A DNA stretch of 26,214 nt, from NCBI GenBank assembly GCA_035708065.1, contig DASSTC010000070.1, forward strand, positions 1 to 26,214. The letters run 5' to 3'. Shown piece by piece: positions 9,001-14,717 of this stretch (within the stretch, counting starts at the first letter, position 1; each line of letters opens with the position of its first letter). The stretch comes from JAICUY01 sp035708065. Its GTDB lineage: Bacteria; Chloroflexota; Limnocylindria; QHBO01. The notes below the pieces were generated by a model. That model was not told the origin of the DNA and made no database searches. It saw only the letters and a list, made by a program, of their open reading frames with translations. The position numbers and the translations under genes were made by a program.

Positions 9001-10041
9001 CTCGAGCGTGAGTGCGCCGAGGACTCGGTCGCCGGCGAGGATCGGCACCCCGAGCCACGATTCGTCCGTCACCGGCGTGTCGTGGGCGCTCACCTCGACG
9101 GGACGGAGCTCCGAGACCTCCTCGGCGGTTCCGACGCGCAGCGCGCGCCGGGTGGTGATCACCAGGCGGCCGAGCGGGGCCTCGTCGATGGGCACCGGGT
9201 CCAGCGTCACGCGCTCGCCCCCGTCGAGCACGTACGGAAACGAAAGCGTCGCGGACGTGGCGTCGTAGAGAAGGATGCCGCCGGTCGAGACATCGAAGAT
9301 CGACTGCACCCGCTGACCGATGAGCTCGACGATCGCCTGGAAGTCGAGCTGGCTGGCCAGTGCAGCGCCGACCTCGTTGACGAGCGCCAGCTCGGCATTC
9401 CGCTGCCGAGTCTCCTCGAGTGCCCGGGCGCGACTGAGCGCATCGCCGACGTGACGAGCGACGAAGTCGAGAAGCTCGAGGTCCGCCGGGCTATACGCGT
9501 GCTCGTTCGTGTAGGCCTGGACGACCAGCAGGCCGGTGACGCGTCCTTCCGAGCGCAGCGGCGCGCCCATCCAGGTGTTCTCGCTGGTCATCACGCCGAG
9601 GGCCTGGATCTCCCCGCTCGCCAGCAACCGCTGGTGCTCGGCGGGCGGAATCAGGACTGGCTTCCCCAGTCGCAGGGCGTACGCCGTGGTGCCGACCGCC
9701 TGTCCCACGCCGAACGGCTCCCAGACCGCCGGGTCCGGCAGGTCGGTGTCGATGCTGTCGACGTAGTAGGGGTAGTTGATCGTCTGGCGCTCGGCGTCGT
9801 ACAGCGCGATGTAGAAGTTCTCGGCGTACATGAGCTCGCCGACGATCTGGTGGATCGCCGCGTAGAACGACGGCATGTCCTCTGCGGCGCTCGCCGTGTC
9901 GGCGATCCGGTACAGCGCCGCCTGGACCTTCGCCGCGTGCTCGTGCTCAGCCGCCCGCGCCTCGAGCTCGGCAATCCGGCGGCGAGCAACGTCCAGCTCG
10001 GATGGCAGCGCTGTTCGATTCCCCGCTCGCCGTGTGGACAC
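3034..10041 (-). CDS. Giant hybrid histidine kinase: 10 GAF - HisKA - HATPase - REC - REC
   Basis: A 2335-residue soluble sensor kinase with no membrane segment. A short N-terminal coiled coil (~17-40) is followed by ten consecutive GAF domains at roughly 38-205, 218-378, 396-556, 571-735, 749-915, 929-1091, 1105-1266, 1280-1441, 1450-1608 and 1619-1776. They are joined by helical linkers of the form ARLFDETKRLLTETEQR. HisKA follows with phospho-accepting H1802 (SHEIRTPLN), then HATPase_c with N box (N1919), G1 DTGIGIP (1957) and G2 GTGLGLA (1987). Two receivers end the protein: D2055/D2056, D2100, K2151; and E2199/D2200, D2243, K2295. The frame stays open upstream to 10,479, but that part overlaps the monooxygenase gene and encodes Arg/Trp-rich shadow sequence. 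A GTG at 10,041 behind GAGGAGG is the convincing start. GAF ligands cannot be read from sequence. The only cysteine is C2284, which argues against a Cys-linked bilin. Confidence 0.93.
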   Translation of the reverse strand: MSTRRAGNRTALPSELDVARRRIAELEARAAEHEHAAKVQAALYRIADTASAAEDMPSFYAAIHQIVGELMYAENFYIALYDAERQTINYPYYVDSIDTDLPDPAVWEPFGVGQAVGTTAYALRLGKPVLIPPAEHQRLLASGEIQALGVMTSENTWMGAPLRSEGRVTGLLVVQAYTNEHAYSPADLELLDFVARHVGDALSRARALEETRQRNAELALVNEVGAALASQLDFQAIVELIGQRVQSIFDVSTGGILLYDATSATLSFPYVLDGGERVTLDPVPIDEAPLGRLVITTRRALRVGTAEEVSELRPVEVSAHDTPVTDESWLGVPILAGDRVLGALTLERRERNSFSESDERLLSTLASSLGVALENARLFDETKRLLTETEQRNSELAMINEIGSALARQLDFGAIIDLVGERIRSIFGVDTMTIALYDPDTNWLSFPYGIEDGQRDALEGWELGPGITSRVIETSTPLRFNTMADTEAFGAINVGPENQVAKQSSIHVPIPAAGRTLGVVSLDRVEESAFSDADERLLMTLASSLGVALENARLFDETKRLLTETEQRNSELAVINEIGDALGRQLEFDVIIEVVGERMARMFRTADLYIGLYDKRSNTISFPYEIDHGRRVHGEPVPLGDGLASKVIRDRTALRFGTEAEQNAAGGFMGQYQEGDVVSQGESWLGVPIMAGSEAIGVMVIGNDAVNAFSDSDERVVGTLAASMGVALENARLFDETKRLLAETDERAAELAILNSVQEGLVENLDMQAMYDLVGDKIQEIFDAQVVDIATFDFEAGLVHYPYTIERGVRFPDEPTPLGGSPITDELLRTGQPLRIDDVPAWDRARHGADSAMISQGEPSLSVLAVPLTSQGQVKGRISLQNLDRAGAFSDRDVRVLSTLASSLSVALDNARLFAETKRLLTETDERAAELAMINSVQQGLAQNLDMQSMYDLVGDKIQEIFDAQVVDIGMADHGAGVFHFPYTIERGVRFADESMPMIGFRRHVVETRQPLLVNERATELAAEYGQPGVLSGEPARSALFAPLIIGDEARGVISLQNLDREHAFSESDVRLLTTLAGSLSVALENARLFDETKRLLTEADERAAELAVVNSVQQALARNLDIQAMYDLVGDKIGEIFDAQVVMITTYGEDEIQQIPYVREDGERLEVPAGPMSGFARWFAARREPVNVTENYGGWLAERGIEARVLGDPPKSMVWAPLLGGEVVRGGISLQNNDREHAFSDADVRLLTTLASSLSVALENARLFDQTKRLLAQTDRRAAELAIVNDVQRSLASELDVQAMYELVGERARDVFDTQVVDIAIYDPASEMMEFPFTVERGQHFPVESRKLMGFRKHVIETRQPLLITHDLREVGAQYGQPNQLSGEPAKSAIFAPLLLGDRVLGVISLQNLDREYAFNEADVSLLTTIAASLSVAVRTGRLIDETRQRVAELGTINSVGEALTARPEVGPLLELVGEKTREAFDADITYVALVDEELGIVNFPYFVERGSNALQEPLPLGTGLTSRVIEGRVPVLLNREEDWQQFGERGVGTRARSYLGVPIMVGDRAIGAISVQSTTTDSRFGEADARLLATIAANVGVAVQNAQLYDETRRRADEMAGLADVGREISATLDVSEVLAVIVSSAMRLLDADSAAVYLPEDDGETFRAIVAQGNIADQLRASPITRGAGIIGDVVVSGKPEAVNQPTADPRAVTIEGTNQEDDDRLMAAPLTVRGNVAGILAVWRSGSGSPFSNADLSFLIGLSQQAAIALENARLFGEAQESRTAAEQANEAKSSFLAAMSHEIRTPLNAIIGMSGLLMDTPLDDEQRDFAETIRTSGDALLTIINDVLDFSKIEAGRVDLDNAPFNLRDVIEVSLDIIAPAAAKKGLELVYAVDEELPATLVGDAGRLRQMLLNLLSNAVKFTERGEVVVTVGGSQLEPAKRGGSRRWEIRVDIRDTGIGIPPDAMGRLFQSFSQADASIARRYGGTGLGLAISRRLAELMDGSLTVDSDGVPGEGSVFHLVVRMPVAAADAVAPSRPPRIDADLGGRTVLIVDDNATNRRILVAQTARWGMVPRETGSPAQALEWLEHGDRFDIALFDLLMPEFDGVELAERARALDEAAKREPMPLVILSSVGMRDREGGPVAAWLAKPVKPSALHDTIATLLLGAVPAAPPAAKVAADGEGLLAERHPLRILLAEDNAVNQKLALRLLAQLGYTAQVAGDGRQAVAALEEGGFDLVLMDVQMPELDGLGATRQIRARWPEWPLWIVAMTANAMAGDREACLAAGMNDYLSKPIRPPELAAALERTPSGGQPAPIPASRNRTKRKARPRARA
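5719..7797 (-). repeat. Tandem GAF-coding repeats, subfamily B (GAF 5-8)
   Basis: Four in-frame repeats of roughly 490-540 bases that code for GAF domains 5-8 (residues 749-1441). Each opens with a variant of RAAELA..NSVQ, followed by YDLVGDKIQEIFDAQVV or a close form. The similarity is visible at DNA level: the stretches near 6,620-6,690, 7,150-7,220 and 7,690-7,760 are almost identical. This indicates tandem duplication within the gene, recent enough for silent sites still to match in the linker and first helix. Confidence 0.8.
7837..9390 (-). repeat. Tandem GAF-coding repeats, subfamily A (GAF 2-4)
   Basis: Three in-frame repeats coding for GAF domains 2-4 (residues 218-735). They share the opening RN(A/S)ELA.(V/I)NE(V/I)G, a QL(D/E)F segment, and a closing LGVALENARLFDETKRLL (MGVALENARLFDETKRLL in GAF 4). 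They are clearly more like each other than like GAF 5-8, so this block probably expanded separately from the second one. Confidence 0.7.
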
Positions 10042-10045
10042 GTCG

Positions 10046-10052
10046 CCTCCTC
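10046..10052 (-). promoter_or_regulatory. Ribosome-binding site fixing the giant kinase start
   Basis: GAGGAGG on the minus strand, four bases before a GTG at 10,041-10,039. It is the strongest Shine-Dalgarno match in this part of the operon. It decides the start of the kinase, because the reading frame remains open for a further 146 codons upstream through the monooxygenase gene. Confidence 0.8.
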
Positions 10053-10093
10053 GGGCCAAGGCGCTGCGGCTGCCGGGGCCGGCCGCCGCGCGG

Positions 10094-11608
10094 CTATTCT
10101 GCCTTTCCTGCCCACCCCGCGTCGATACTCGGCGACGCCGTCGCGCGCGCCAGCGCCCGCTCGAGATCGGAGACCGATGCCAGACGAGCCGCCAGATGAC
10201 CGTCGGGCCGCACCAGGATCGGGCTGGCCAGGGACTCATCGACCACCACGCTGAGCGGCACCGAAAGCGCCGGCGCCGCGGCATCGGGCCCTGGTACGGC
10301 CAGCACGAACGACGCGCCGAGACGATGGCGCAGCCGAGTGCCGAGACCGTCGGCCACCACGGGCCGATCGGCAACCACCGCTCCGTCGCCGTCGACGATT
10401 GGCGAGCCGGCATAGGCGAACGGCTCCGAGAGCCGGCCGGAGTCGACGTGGCGACGGATCCAGCCGAACCGCGAGCCACGCAGGATGAGGTTGCGGCGCA
10501 GCCGCATCAGCGGGTTCGGCGGCGCCAGGAAGCGCATGGTGTTGCCGGTGATGCGCAGGTTCTCGACCGCCGCCGGGTGGCGCTCGGCGTGGTAGGTGTC
10601 GAGCAGCGCATCGGCCGCGAAGCCGTGCCACACCAGCGCGAGCTTCCACGCCAGATTGTCGGCATCCTGCACCGCGCTGTTCATGCCCCGCGCGCCGAAG
10701 ACGCTCATCAGGTGCGCCGCGTCGCCCGCCAGGAAGAGGCGGCCCTCGCGGAAGCGCGGCGCCAAACGCTGGTGGAAGACGTAGGTCGTGACCCACACGA
10801 TCTCGTATGGCACCTCACCGACGATCTGCCGGATGCGCCGGTCAACCCCACCGTTCGCCCGTTCCGCCGCCAGGTCGAACTCACGCGGGACCCGCCAGTC
10901 GATGCGCCATACGTCGTCGGGCTGCGGATGGATCAGCACCTGTCGCCCGGGGTTGAACGGCGGATCGAAGAAGAAGCGTCGCTCGTTGGGGAACGGCAGC
11001 CCGGCATGCACATCGGCGATCAGGAAGCGGTCGGCATGGTCGCTGCCCGGGAACGGAATGCCCGCCAGCTCCCGCACCGTCGAGTGGCCGCCGTCCGCGG
11101 CAATCAGGTACGAGCCGCGCCAGCTGCGGCTTCCCGCCCGCACGGTGACGCCTTGCTCGTCCTGAGCCAGGGCGTCGACGCGCGCGCGCCACTCGACGCG
11201 GATCAGCGGCTCGCGCTCGGCCGCCTCGAGCAGGATCTGCTCGACCCGCCATTGCGGGATGTTCACGAAGCGCGGAAACTCCTCCGCGCCGACCTCGGAG
11301 AGACGCACCTGGAACAGCTCGCGATCGCGGTAGTAGGTGCGCCCGACGTTCCAGCTGATTCCCTCGTCGGCGACGGCGCGCGCACCCAGGCGCTCGAAGA
11401 TGGCGAGCGTGTGCGCCTGGACGCAGATCGAGCGGCTGCCCTCCATGGCAATCGTCTCGTCCTCGTCGATGACGATCGTCGGCACCTTCCAGCGAGCCAG
11501 CGCCAGCGCCGCGCTCAGTCCGGTCGGCCCGGCGCCCACGATCAGGACCGGAGCCGCCGGCGTGCCGGTCGACTCAGTCCTGGAGCTGTGCCCAGACCTC
11601 GCGATCAC
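10094..11608 (-). CDS. FAD-dependent aromatic-hydroxylase-type monooxygenase
   Basis: A 504-residue class A flavoprotein monooxygenase (PheA/TfdB/MhpA-like), which would use NAD(P)H and O2 to hydroxylate an aromatic or related substrate in the cytoplasm. Visible motifs: the N-terminal Rossmann dinucleotide motif (VGAGPTGLSAA, G25-x-G27-x-x-G30), the DG motif (AADGGHSTVRELAG), and the GD motif (GRLFLAGDAAHLMSVFGARG) followed by MNSAVQDADNLAWKL. The C-terminus has the RPDG..AAR element typical of the family but no full thioredoxin-like domain, so it is somewhat shorter than phenol hydroxylases. The start is a GTG at 11,608, which overlaps the end of the MBL gene by 35 bases; no later in-frame start precedes the Rossmann motif. 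The gene sits 52 bases upstream of the giant kinase on the same strand. The substrate cannot be named. Confidence 0.88.
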   Translation of the reverse strand: MIARSGHSSRTESTGTPAAPVLIVGAGPTGLSAALALARWKVPTIVIDEDETIAMEGSRSICVQAHTLAIFERLGARAVADEGISWNVGRTYYRDRELFQVRLSEVGAEEFPRFVNIPQWRVEQILLEAAEREPLIRVEWRARVDALAQDEQGVTVRAGSRSWRGSYLIAADGGHSTVRELAGIPFPGSDHADRFLIADVHAGLPFPNERRFFFDPPFNPGRQVLIHPQPDDVWRIDWRVPREFDLAAERANGGVDRRIRQIVGEVPYEIVWVTTYVFHQRLAPRFREGRLFLAGDAAHLMSVFGARGMNSAVQDADNLAWKLALVWHGFAADALLDTYHAERHPAAVENLRITGNTMRFLAPPNPLMRLRRNLILRGSRFGWIRRHVDSGRLSEPFAYAGSPIVDGDGAVVADRPVVADGLGTRLRHRLGASFVLAVPGPDAAAPALSVPLSVVVDESLASPILVRPDGHLAARLASVSDLERALARATASPSIDAGWAGKAE

Positions 11609-12527
11609 GCTCAGCCGTCCAGATCCGCGGCCGCTCGATCCCGTCGAGCTCGTCCCACATGCGCTGCACGTTGAACGGCATGCAGTGCTCGAAGATCGGC
11701 CAGGCGCCGTACCGCGGTTCGAGCGCCGCGTGGGCGGTCTCGAACGCCTGCTTCAGCGTCCCACCAGCCGCATGGACCGATGCCACGCGCTCGTGCAGCA
11801 CCGACAGGAAGCCGCGCGTCTGCTCGATCGCCCGCGCCACGCCGTCGTCACGCGCCACCGGGCCCCGGCCCCCGACGAGCACCCGCGCATCGAACGCGGC
11901 GACCGCGTCGAGCGTCCCGCCCATCCAGTCGCGGTGGAATGCGTCGCCGGTGTACAGCGCCGCCTGCGACTCGACCAGGTCGCCGGCGAAGAGCACCCGC
12001 TCCTCGGGCAGCCAGACCAGGATGTCGCCCTCGGTGTGCCCGCGTCCGACGTAGAGCAGCTCCACGCGCCGGCCGCCGCCGAGGTCCAGCTCGTATCGAT
12101 CCGAGAAGGTGACGGTCGGTCGCGTCAGCCCGGGGATCGTCTCGATCCCGGTGAACAGGCGCGGCATGCGACCCGCCTCGGACTCGAAGTCCGCCTGCCC
12201 GCGCTCCTCGATGAGGGCCGCCGTGTTGCGATGGGCGATGATCGCATCGGCGTCGAAGGCCGATGCGCCGAGCGTGCGGACCGCGTGGTAGTGCGTCAGC
12301 GCCAGCCAGCGGACCGGCTTGGCGGTGTGCCGCCGCAGCTCGCCGAGCCAGAGCCGCGCCATGTACGGCGTGGCACGTGCCTCGACCGCCAGGATCGCGT
12401 CTGAGCCCTCGATCGCGCCGACGTTCGGATCGCCTTCGGCGGTGTAGGCGTAGACCCCATCGGCAAGGACCTCGAAGCTGGCCGTCTTCTCGGCGAGGTC
12501 CGCGCTGGAGGCGAACGGCTTGGGCAT
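11574..12527 (-). CDS. MBL-fold metallo-hydrolase with altered metal motif
   Basis: A 317-residue metallo-beta-lactamase-fold protein. The fold is shown by THYHAVRTLG (H79, H81), GRGHTEGDILVWLP and LFAGDLVE, the usual order of metal ligands. The canonical HxHxDH is not complete: after HYH come A-V-R in place of x-D-H, so the second metal site or the general base must differ. Such proteins hydrolyse thioesters, lactones or similar bonds, and some bind metal differently. The frame continues upstream to 12,632, with ATGs at 12,551, 12,536 and 12,527. I took 12,527 because TACGAT lies seven bases before it, as in a leaderless promoter; 12,536 is a close alternative. It overlaps the monooxygenase gene, which suggests a joint catabolic step. 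Confidence 0.82.
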   Translation of the reverse strand: MPKPFASSADLAEKTASFEVLADGVYAYTAEGDPNVGAIEGSDAILAVEARATPYMARLWLGELRRHTAKPVRWLALTHYHAVRTLGASAFDADAIIAHRNTAALIEERGQADFESEAGRMPRLFTGIETIPGLTRPTVTFSDRYELDLGGGRRVELLYVGRGHTEGDILVWLPEERVLFAGDLVESQAALYTGDAFHRDWMGGTLDAVAAFDARVLVGGRGPVARDDGVARAIEQTRGFLSVLHERVASVHAAGGTLKQAFETAHAALEPRYGAWPIFEHCMPFNVQRMWDELDGIERPRIWTAERDREVWAQLQD

Positions 12528-12534
12528 CGGGCCC

Positions 12535-12540
12535 ATCGTA
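12535..12540 (-). promoter_or_regulatory. Candidate -10 box of a leaderless promoter (MBL operon)
   Basis: TACGAT on the minus strand, seven bases before the ATG at 12,527, with no Shine-Dalgarno sequence. The spacing fits transcription starting at the A of the start codon. No convincing -35 box. If real, this promoter heads the 12-kb operon that includes the giant kinase. Confidence 0.35.
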
Positions 12541-12660
12541 CTGCGAGCCATTCGTACAGGTGCCGGTAGCCCGGACGGGCGGCTGCTCTTCGGCATCGGT
12601 GCGGCTACCTTCTCGAGCGAGGGGCACACCACTCACCCACTTCTTGGAGCGAACAGACCG

Positions 12661-13038
12661 ATGCAACAGGGTATCCAGGCTGGCGACTGGCGCCGGTTCG
12701 GCCACGGCGGCCCGCCGGAGCCATGGGAGCACGGTGCCCAGCGCAACCTCGACCGGCTGACCACCTCGTACTTCCTGGACGTCATGGAGTCGCGCCGCGC
12801 GATCCTGGCCATGCCGACGACCGACCGCGAGCTGCGGCTGCAGATCGAGGAGCTGTTCACCACGGCGAGCCGCCACAAGCACGAGATCGACTACACCCTG
12901 CGCCACTGGGCGACCCCCGTCGAGCGCGCCCGCGTCGAGGATCGGCTCGGCTCGCTGATGCGCATCAGCCGCCGCCTGCGGACCATGCTCGAGCAGGGGC
13001 CGATGCGGCCCGCACCGCACCCGCTGCCCGCCGCCTGA
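12661..13038 (+). CDS. Hypothetical small helical protein
   Basis: A 125-residue soluble protein I do not recognise. It begins at an ATG at 12,661 preceded by TTGGAGCG, so a ribosome-binding site is present; the frame is open upstream to 12,520, but that part overlaps the divergent MBL gene region and is poor coding sequence. The body is strongly helical and charged, with a central segment LRLQIEELFTTASRHKHEID and a basic stretch RARVEDRLGSLMRISRRLR, and the tail is Pro-rich. No metal motif, signal peptide or membrane helix. It is divergent from the MBL hydrolase and 30 bases upstream of the PLP dehydratase, with which it could share a transcript. Confidence 0.7.
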   Translation: MQQGIQAGDWRRFGHGGPPEPWEHGAQRNLDRLTTSYFLDVMESRRAILAMPTTDRELRLQIEELFTTASRHKHEIDYTLRHWATPVERARVEDRLGSLMRISRRLRTMLEQGPMRPAPHPLPAA

Positions 13039-13055
13039 TTCGATCGCTCCGGTCC

Positions 13056-13061
13056 TAGACT
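13056..13061 (+). promoter_or_regulatory. Candidate -10 box of a leaderless promoter (PLP dehydratase)
   Basis: TAGACT ends seven bases before the ATG at 13,069, and there is no Shine-Dalgarno sequence between them. The pattern TANNNT-N7-ATG is what a leaderless transcript would show. No clear -35. Confidence 0.4.
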
Positions 13062-13068
13062 GCGCGGC

Positions 13069-14043
13069 ATGCCGCGCTATCCGCTCCTGGCCGACGTGCT
13101 CGCTGCGCGCGCACGCCTGCGCGGCATTGCGCTGGACACGCCGCTGGAGACGTCGCCGGAGCTGGCTGCCGAGAGTGGCGCGGCCGAGGTCCGGCTGAAG
13201 CTGGAGAGCGTCCAGCCGGTCGGCTCGTTCAAGACGCGCGGCGCGCACAACAAGCTCGCGCTGCTGGCGGCTTCCTCTCCGTCGGGGGAGATCGTGACCG
13301 CCAGCTCCGGGAACCACGGGATCGCGGTGGCCACCGCGGCAACGCGGTTCGGGCTGCGGGCCACGATCCTTGTCGGCGGGTCCATCTCGCCGGCGAAGCT
13401 CGAACGATTGCGGTCGCTGGAAAGCGATCTCGTGACCGTCGAGATCTTCGGCCGCGACACCGACGACACCGAGGCCGAGGCGCGGCGGCGCGACACGGCA
13501 GGCGAGGCGCGCTACGTGCCGCCGTACAACGATCCGGACGTCATCGCCGGACAGGCAACGGTCGGCCTGGAGATCCTCGAGGCGTGGCCGGAGTGCGACG
13601 CGATCATCGCCCCGATCGGCGGGGGCGGACTGATCAGCGGCATCGGGCTGTGGACCAAGGCGGTCAGGCCCGGGCTGCGGCTGGTCGGCGTGCAGCCCGC
13701 AGCCTCACCACCGATGTACGCCCACTTCGAGACGCGATCGACTGCCGCCATGCCGATCGCGCCGACGCTCGCGGACGGCGTCGCCGGCAACATCGAGCGC
13801 GACAGCATCACCTGGCGGATGTGCCGGCAGCTCGTGGACGAGGTCGTGCTGGTCGACGAGGAGCAGATCGCCGACGCCATGCGCTGGGCGATCTCGGTGC
13901 CGCACCTGCTGCTCGAGGGAAGTGCCGTGCTCGGCATCGCGGCGCTGCGCGCGCACGTCGGTGGGCTGGAGGGACGCCGGGTGGCGGCGGTGGTGACCGG
14001 ACGCAACGTGGACCAGGCCGTCCTCCGGAAGGTCATCGGCTAG
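13069..14043 (+). CDS. PLP-dependent threonine/serine dehydratase-like enzyme
   Basis: A 324-residue fold-type II pyridoxal-phosphate enzyme. The Schiff-base lysine is K55 (GSFKTRGAHNK), the substrate-carboxylate loop is SSGNHGIAVA, and the phosphate-binding loop is the Gly-rich GGGGLISG (~residues 184-191). This is the pattern of threonine ammonia-lyase, serine dehydratase and serine racemase, which convert threonine to 2-oxobutyrate or serine to pyruvate. The protein stops after the catalytic domain and has no C-terminal ACT domain, so it is not the isoleucine-feedback-regulated biosynthetic IlvA form; it resembles catabolic or two-function dehydratases. The start ATG is at 13,069, directly behind a -10-like TAGACT. 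Hydroxyaspartate dehydratase or serine racemase remain possible, since these cannot be separated by motif. Confidence 0.87.
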   Translation: MPRYPLLADVLAARARLRGIALDTPLETSPELAAESGAAEVRLKLESVQPVGSFKTRGAHNKLALLAASSPSGEIVTASSGNHGIAVATAATRFGLRATILVGGSISPAKLERLRSLESDLVTVEIFGRDTDDTEAEARRRDTAGEARYVPPYNDPDVIAGQATVGLEILEAWPECDAIIAPIGGGGLISGIGLWTKAVRPGLRLVGVQPAASPPMYAHFETRSTAAMPIAPTLADGVAGNIERDSITWRMCRQLVDEVVLVDEEQIADAMRWAISVPHLLLEGSAVLGIAALRAHVGGLEGRRVAAVVTGRNVDQAVLRKVIG

Positions 14044-14150
14044 GGCCGCCCTGGCGTCGCGTGGCATGGGCATCGGTCGTCGGCGGGTGTCGTGGCGCCG
14101 ATCTTGCGGCCACCTGGGTCTACCCCAACGCACCGAACGGAGGAGCTTCC

Positions 14151-14471
14151 ATGCTTCAGATGACCGATCGAGCAGCCGAGCTGCTGAACCAGATCCGCAC
14201 CACGTCCGAGATCCCCGACGAAGCGGGCGTGCGCGTCTACGCGGAGGAGACCACCGGCGAGGAGGTGAGCATCGGCGTCGGCTTCATCGACAACCCGATG
14301 CCCGGAGACCAGGTGAGCGAGCACCAGGGCGTCAAGCTCTTCGTGGCACCGGAAGTGGCCGGTCCGCTGGAGCGCACGATGATCGACGTCACGCGCGACA
14401 ACGGCGAGTCGCAGCTCATCTTCTGCCCGCAGGACGGGGAGCAGTCCGAGGCCGCCGGGCCTGCCAACTGA
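14151..14471 (+). CDS. HesB/IscA-fold protein lacking Fe-S cysteines
   Basis: A 106-residue protein that fits the A-type Fe-S carrier (HesB/IscA/ErpA) fold: N-terminal helix MTDRAAELLNQI, then VRVYAEETTGEE.SIGVGF, then VKLFVAPEVAGPLERTMIDV. IscA-type carriers hold their cluster with one internal cysteine and a C-terminal Cys-x-Cys. Here the only cysteine is C92 (IFCPQ), and the internal position near VGFIDNP has none, so Fe-S carriage of the classical kind is unlikely. The ATG at 14,151 has an excellent ribosome-binding site (GGAGGAGC, about six bases upstream). It follows the dehydratase gene by 107 bases and may be transcribed separately. Function unknown. Confidence 0.78.
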   Translation: MLQMTDRAAELLNQIRTTSEIPDEAGVRVYAEETTGEEVSIGVGFIDNPMPGDQVSEHQGVKLFVAPEVAGPLERTMIDVTRDNGESQLIFCPQDGEQSEAAGPAN

Positions 14472-14501
14472 CCTGAGCGTGCCGCCGCCCGAATCCCGCT
14501 G

Positions 14502-14644
14502 AGCGGGCGTATCGGCCAACAAGCCACTCCGAACGGCCCGCCGATGGCCGTTCGTTGGCCGTTTGTCCCGCGCAGGGAGCACGGTGGCCAACGAAGGAGC
14601 GCCGGACAGCGCGCACCGGTGTCTGCCTGGCCGATACGCCCGCT
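14502..14644. repeat. 143-base nested palindrome
   Basis: The outer arms are a perfect 17-base inverted repeat: AGCGGGCGTATCGGCCA at 14,502-14,518 and its complement at 14,628-14,644. An inner perfect 10-base pair lies at 14,551-14,560 (TTCGTTGGCC) and 14,586-14,595. A small TCCC/GGGA stem lies at 14,566-14,569/14,575-14,578. The single-stranded spacers between outer and inner arms are both 32 bases, so the element is symmetric. It could be a structured RNA, a two-way terminator or a small non-autonomous repeat. Confidence 0.65.
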
Positions 14645-14717
14645 GGATGGGAACGCGATTCGCCATCGCCAAACACGACGGCCAGGTGGCGGCACTTCGG
14701 ATAGTCCGGAGGCTCGC

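Noticed and set aside
3034..10041. Phytochrome-like photosensor reading of the GAF array
   Set aside because: There is no PHY domain and no cysteine in any GAF to bind a bilin.
8521..10254. Plus-strand open frame (577 residues) opposite GAF 1-3
   Set aside because: Antisense shadow of the kinase repeats with composition unlike the real proteins here.
10042..10479. N-terminal extension of the giant kinase reading frame
   Set aside because: The frame is open but encodes Arg/Trp-rich sequence typical of an off-frame reading, overlaps the monooxygenase gene, and a GAGGAGG-GTG start lies at 10,041.
9875..11674. Plus-strand open frame (599 residues) across the kinase start and monooxygenase
   Set aside because: It crosses two well-supported minus-strand genes and shows no domain.
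12564..12613. GGTAGCC/GGCTACC inverted pair between the MBL and hypothetical genes
   Set aside because: Seven-base arms about 35 bases apart are weak; chance occurrence is likely.
12520..12660. Upstream extension of the 125-residue hypothetical protein
   Set aside because: It overlaps the start of the divergent MBL gene and lacks a ribosome-binding site, whereas the ATG at 12,661 has GGAG in front of it.
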